A stretch of 17,742 nt of DNA from CAZADH01 sp964483805 (lineage in GTDB: Bacteria > Muiribacteriota > Ozemobacteria > Ozemobacterales > Ozemobacteraceae), in assembly GCA_964483805.1 (NCBI GenBank), contig CAZADH010000112.1:1-17742 (forward strand), read 5' to 3'. Under the pieces are notes generated by a model. It had not been told where the DNA came from and did no database searches. It saw only the letters and a list, made by a program, of their open reading frames with translations. This document shows positions 15,307-17,742 of this stretch, piece by piece (within the stretch, counting starts at the first letter, position 1; each line of letters begins with the position of its first letter). The position numbers and the translations under genes are program-made.

Positions 15307-16694
15307 AACAGGATCTCGACATTCTGATCGTCGATGACGACATCAACCAGGCGGAATTGCTCGCTGAGTCGGTGCAACGGCGGGGCCATCGGGTGCACAC
15401 CTGCAATACAACCGATGCGGCCATCGAGTGGTTGCGTGCCCGTGGCGCCCACCTGGTGATCACCGATCTGCGCATGCCCGGCCGCGATGGGTTGGCGTTC
15501 ATGAAGTGTGCCAAGGAGATCGATCCGGAGGTCGAGGTGCTGCTCGTGACCGGGTTTGCCACGGTGCCGACCGCGGTCGAGGCGATGCGACTGGGTGCCC
15601 TCGACTATCTCGAGAAACCGGTGGACGCGAGCCTTCTCGAGGTCAAGCTCGCGCAGGTTTCGGAGCGCGTCGGGTTGAAGCGGGTCAATCGCACCCTGCG
15701 CGACCAACTGGAACGCGTGCAACCGTCAGCCTCACCACTCGGGCGAAATGCCCGATTCAGAGGCGTCCTCAGTCAACTGGAAAAGGCGGCTGCCACCGAT
15801 GCGCCGGTCCTGCTGCAGGGCGAAACCGGCACGGGGAAAGAGGTTTTCGCGCGTCATCTCCACGCGACCAGCGCCCGCGCTCGTGGTCCTTTCGTTGCCG
15901 TGAACTGCGGTGCCGTTCCCGAAACACTCCTCGAGAGCGAGTTCTTCGGCCATGCCCGCGGTGCGTTCACCGGGGCCGATCGGGCCCGACCGGGGCGCAT
16001 CGAGGAGGCCGCCGGCGGGACCCTGTTTCTCGACGAGATCGGGGAACTGCCGTTGGCGCTGCAGCCCAAGTTGTTGCGGGTGCTGCAGGACCACGAATAC
16101 TGCCGCCTCGGTGACAATCAGATCCGGCGCGCCGACGTGCGTTGGGTCACCGCGACACACCGCAACCTGGCCATGATGGTCAGGGAAGGGGCGTTCCGTG
16201 AAGATCTCTACTACCGACTGGCCGTGCTGCCCTTGAACATCCCTCCGCTTCGCGAGCGCCCAGAGGACATTCCCTTGTTCCTGCACGAGGTGATGGTGCG
16301 AAAAGCGAATATGTATAAAGTAAAGCCGAAGACATTCACGCCCGAGGCGCTCGAGGCCCTGACGGCGTGGCGCTGGCCCGGCAACGTGCGCGAGCTCGAG
16401 AACACCGTCGAACGCCTGCTCCTGCTTGTCTCGCAACCGACCATCGACCTCGGCGATCTTCCCGAGGCGTTCGACAAAATTGTCGAGGTCGGTTCCGACG
16501 GCAGAGACGGGGCTTCTCGCCTGGCCGGCAGTCTGCCGGCCCAGATCGAAGGGCTCGAGCGCAGGCTGCTCGCGGAAGCGCTGGCGGCCGCCGACGGCAA
16601 TCAATCGGAGGCTGCCCGACAACTGGGCATCCACGAACGGACCCTGCGCTACAAGTTGCGCAAGCTCGGGATCGCGTCGTCGAACCACGGTTGA
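15303..16694 (+). CDS. Sigma-54-dependent response regulator, NtrC/AtoC/ZraR family
   Basis: A 463-residue transcription activator. The receiver (1-120) carries DDD (11-13), phospho-acceptor Asp55 (ITDLRMPGRDG), Thr83 and Lys105. The AAA+ domain (about 145-375) has Walker A GETGTGKE (173-180), the sigma-54-contacting GAFTGA loop (220-225), Walker B TLFLDE (Asp244, Glu245) and the arginine-finger region LPPLRERPEDIP-like (seen as IPPLRERPEDIP). A C-terminal Fis-type helix-turn-helix (about 428-458) contains NQSEAARQLGIHERTLRYKLRKLG. Phosphorylation by the adjacent kinase should allow ATP-driven opening of sigma-54 holoenzyme. The ATG at 15303 overlaps the kinase stop. The frame is open further upstream only through the kinase gene. 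A canonical -24/-12 promoter lies 53 bp after its stop, ahead of an outer-membrane protein gene, its likely target. The stretch encoding NMYKVK (about 16307-16324) has AT-rich codons unlike the rest of the gene. Confidence 0.97.
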   Translation: MKQDLDILIVDDDINQAELLAESVQRRGHRVHTCNTTDAAIEWLRARGAHLVITDLRMPGRDGLAFMKCAKEIDPEVEVLLVTGFATVPTAVEAMRLGALDYLEKPVDASLLEVKLAQVSERVGLKRVNRTLRDQLERVQPSASPLGRNARFRGVLSQLEKAAATDAPVLLQGETGTGKEVFARHLHATSARARGPFVAVNCGAVPETLLESEFFGHARGAFTGADRARPGRIEEAAGGTLFLDEIGELPLALQPKLLRVLQDHEYCRLGDNQIRRADVRWVTATHRNLAMMVREGAFREDLYYRLAVLPLNIPPLRERPEDIPLFLHEVMVRKANMYKVKPKTFTPEALEALTAWRWPGNVRELENTVERLLLLVSQPTIDLGDLPEAFDKIVEVGSDGRDGASRLAGSLPAQIEGLERRLLAEALAAADGNQSEAARQLGIHERTLRYKLRKLGIASSNHG

Positions 16695-16746
16695 CCCGAC
16701 TTCTCGACGCGTTCGCCCCGAGGTTCCGGCCGGGTGCCGTTGGCGG

Positions 16747-16762
16747 TGGCACCACTCTTGCA
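16747..16762 (+). promoter_or_regulatory. Sigma-54 (-24/-12) promoter
   Basis: TGGCAC (16747-16752), five bases (CACTC), TTGCA (16758-16762) match the sigma-54 consensus. The invariant GG and GC are separated by exactly 10 bases. Transcription would start near 16773, about 32 bases before the ATG at 16805. The sigma-54 activator gene immediately upstream supports the call. Confidence 0.9.
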
Positions 16763-16787
16763 GGCACGTTCAGTATGCGTGCCGCAA
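16758..16787. promoter_or_regulatory. Imperfect inverted repeat overlapping the -12 element
   Basis: TTGC-A-GGCACG (16758-16768) and CGTGCC-GCAA (16778-16787) pair over 10 bp with one bulged A around a 9-base centre. It spans the -12 box and the predicted start site, so a bound protein could block the sigma-54 promoter. Only the right arm would be transcribed, making an RNA hairpin less likely. Confidence 0.4.
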
Positions 16788-16804
16788 ATCGTCAGGAGAG
16801 TCTC

Positions 16805-17742
16805 ATGAAGCCGAGGTCGTCTATTACATCCCGTCAAGGTTACCGCGCCATCGCGCGACTGCTCGGCCTGATCGTGCTCGCCGTCATCGGCATTCTCCCC
16901 GTTGCCGGGGCCGCAGAGCCGGCACCAGTCGCGAAGGACCCGAGCGCATGGATGCGCGATGTGGGGGCGGGCGCCAAGCCCCGCTGGCGCCTGGATGGCG
17001 CGGTCCAGGCGGACCCGTTTGCCGTTCTGTCGTCGGGCACGGTGTCTGCGTCGGCCGCGGATCCCTTCGCGCATCTCGAACGGCGATCTGCGTCCACCGG
17101 GCTTGCCAGCGAACCGGTTTCGACCCGTGGCGTTGGCGGTCGCACGACGCGGACGTTTGTTAAACAGGAATTGTATGAGCAACTGTCCTTTCGTGACGGC
17201 GCAGGCGCGCCTTATCGGCGGTTCTCCTACGGCGGTGAAGTCCTGCAACGGTTCTCGGATCGCGTGAAGACGTGGGGCTCGTTCAATGCGCAGTTTCGTT
17301 TCGTCCACCGGGCGCAGTTCCTGCCGACGCAGAACGACATCGAGGGCGAATCTCGGGCGAATGGGTTCGTCGAATACCACAATCTGTATTTCGACCACTT
17401 CAATGCCCTCGACCCGTTCTTCAGCCCGGCCGCACGCGCCAGCAACATTGGCCGCTTCAATTTCCGCGTGGGTCGTTTCTACCTGCCCTCGGGACTCAAT
17501 CTGCAGACCGATACCCATGGCACCCTGCTGCAACTGTCGAACGAGCGGAACTTCGGGTTCGAACGCGATTGGTATGCCGGTTTCTGGGGGGCGCTGAGCC
17601 CACGCCTCAACTACGACCTCTATGCGATGGCAGGCTCCGGTTACGACCTGCGTCTCGAAGGGCAGAAGGGTCTGCTCGGGGGCCGCATCAGCCTCGCCAA
17701 CCGTTACCTGTTCGACCACGGTTGGGAGGGCGGCGTCTCGTT
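16805..17742 (+). CDS. Outer-membrane beta-barrel (porin-like) protein, 3' end beyond window
   Basis: A reading frame open from the ATG at 16805 to the window edge gives 312 residues with no stop. AGGAG (16794-16798) lies 6 bases upstream. A long signal peptide ends near Ala36-Ala37 (ILPVAGAAEP). Residues about 40-120 are low in structure and rich in Ala and Ser. From about residue 120, alternating polar and aromatic strands typical of outer-membrane barrels appear, such as KTWGSFNAQFRFVH, GRFNFRVGRFYLPSG, DWYAGFWGALSP and LNYDLYAMAGSG, with short Asp/Gly turns. I cannot name the family. A porin or outer-membrane channel fits, and a cytochrome-associated barrel cannot be excluded without the C-terminus. 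Its sigma-54 promoter and position directly after the kinase/regulator pair make it the probable regulated target. Confidence 0.8.
   Translation, partial: MKPRSSITSRQGYRAIARLLGLIVLAVIGILPVAGAAEPAPVAKDPSAWMRDVGAGAKPRWRLDGAVQADPFAVLSSGTVSASAADPFAHLERRSASTGLASEPVSTRGVGGRTTRTFVKQELYEQLSFRDGAGAPYRRFSYGGEVLQRFSDRVKTWGSFNAQFRFVHRAQFLPTQNDIEGESRANGFVEYHNLYFDHFNALDPFFSPAARASNIGRFNFRVGRFYLPSGLNLQTDTHGTLLQLSNERNFGFERDWYAGFWGALSPRLNYDLYAMAGSGYDLRLEGQKGLLGGRISLANRYLFDHGWEGGVS

Noticed and set aside
1..17742. CRISPR array, tRNA, insertion sequence or prophage signals
   Set aside because: No regularly spaced repeats, cloverleaf-like sequence, transposase motif or long terminal inverted repeats were seen. 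The lysozyme-like domain alone is not evidence of a phage.

Overview
The window is GC-rich (about 60-65% by eye) and gap-free. It suggests a Gram-negative (diderm) bacterium: it encodes a LolA-type lipoprotein-sorting factor with an ABC exporter, periplasmic enzymes, an outer-membrane beta-barrel protein and a sigma-54-dependent response regulator. I cannot assign a phylum from sequence alone. No tRNA, rRNA, insertion sequence, CRISPR array or phage gene is visible. No gene-free stretch exceeds 300 bases; the longest is 11123-11369.

Left part: a hybrid histidine kinase with six predicted membrane helices (190-2355, +) faces a tightly packed four-gene operon on the minus strand (6376 down to 2380). 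That operon encodes, in transcription order, a LolA-like periplasmic protein, two FtsX/LolCE-type permeases and a LolD/MacB-type ATPase. Middle: divergently from it run a membrane-anchored LysM plus lysozyme-like protein and an RsiV-like DUF4163/DUF3298 secreted protein, closed by a strong intrinsic terminator (8194-8230). Next come a GT87-type membrane glycosyltransferase (+) and, convergent with it, a periplasmic 5'-nucleotidase (-).

Right part: a second hybrid kinase carries a periplasmic Tll0287-like (DUF3365) domain with a CXXCH heme-c site. It is followed by a classical kinase and an NtrC-family regulator whose genes overlap by 4 bp (ATGA). Just downstream is a textbook -24/-12 sigma-54 promoter (16747-16762), which drives a secreted beta-barrel protein that runs off the right edge. 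The simplest reading of this end is a self-contained envelope-sensing circuit: sensor kinase, sigma-54 activator, sigma-54 promoter, porin-like target.

The common theme is envelope maintenance and sensing. The most notable points are the sigma-54 circuit, the lysozyme-like enzyme next to a member of a lysozyme-binding family, the dedicated LolA-like/ABC operon, the heme-c hybrid kinase, and an AT-rich 9-mer (GTATTTACA) that occurs four times.
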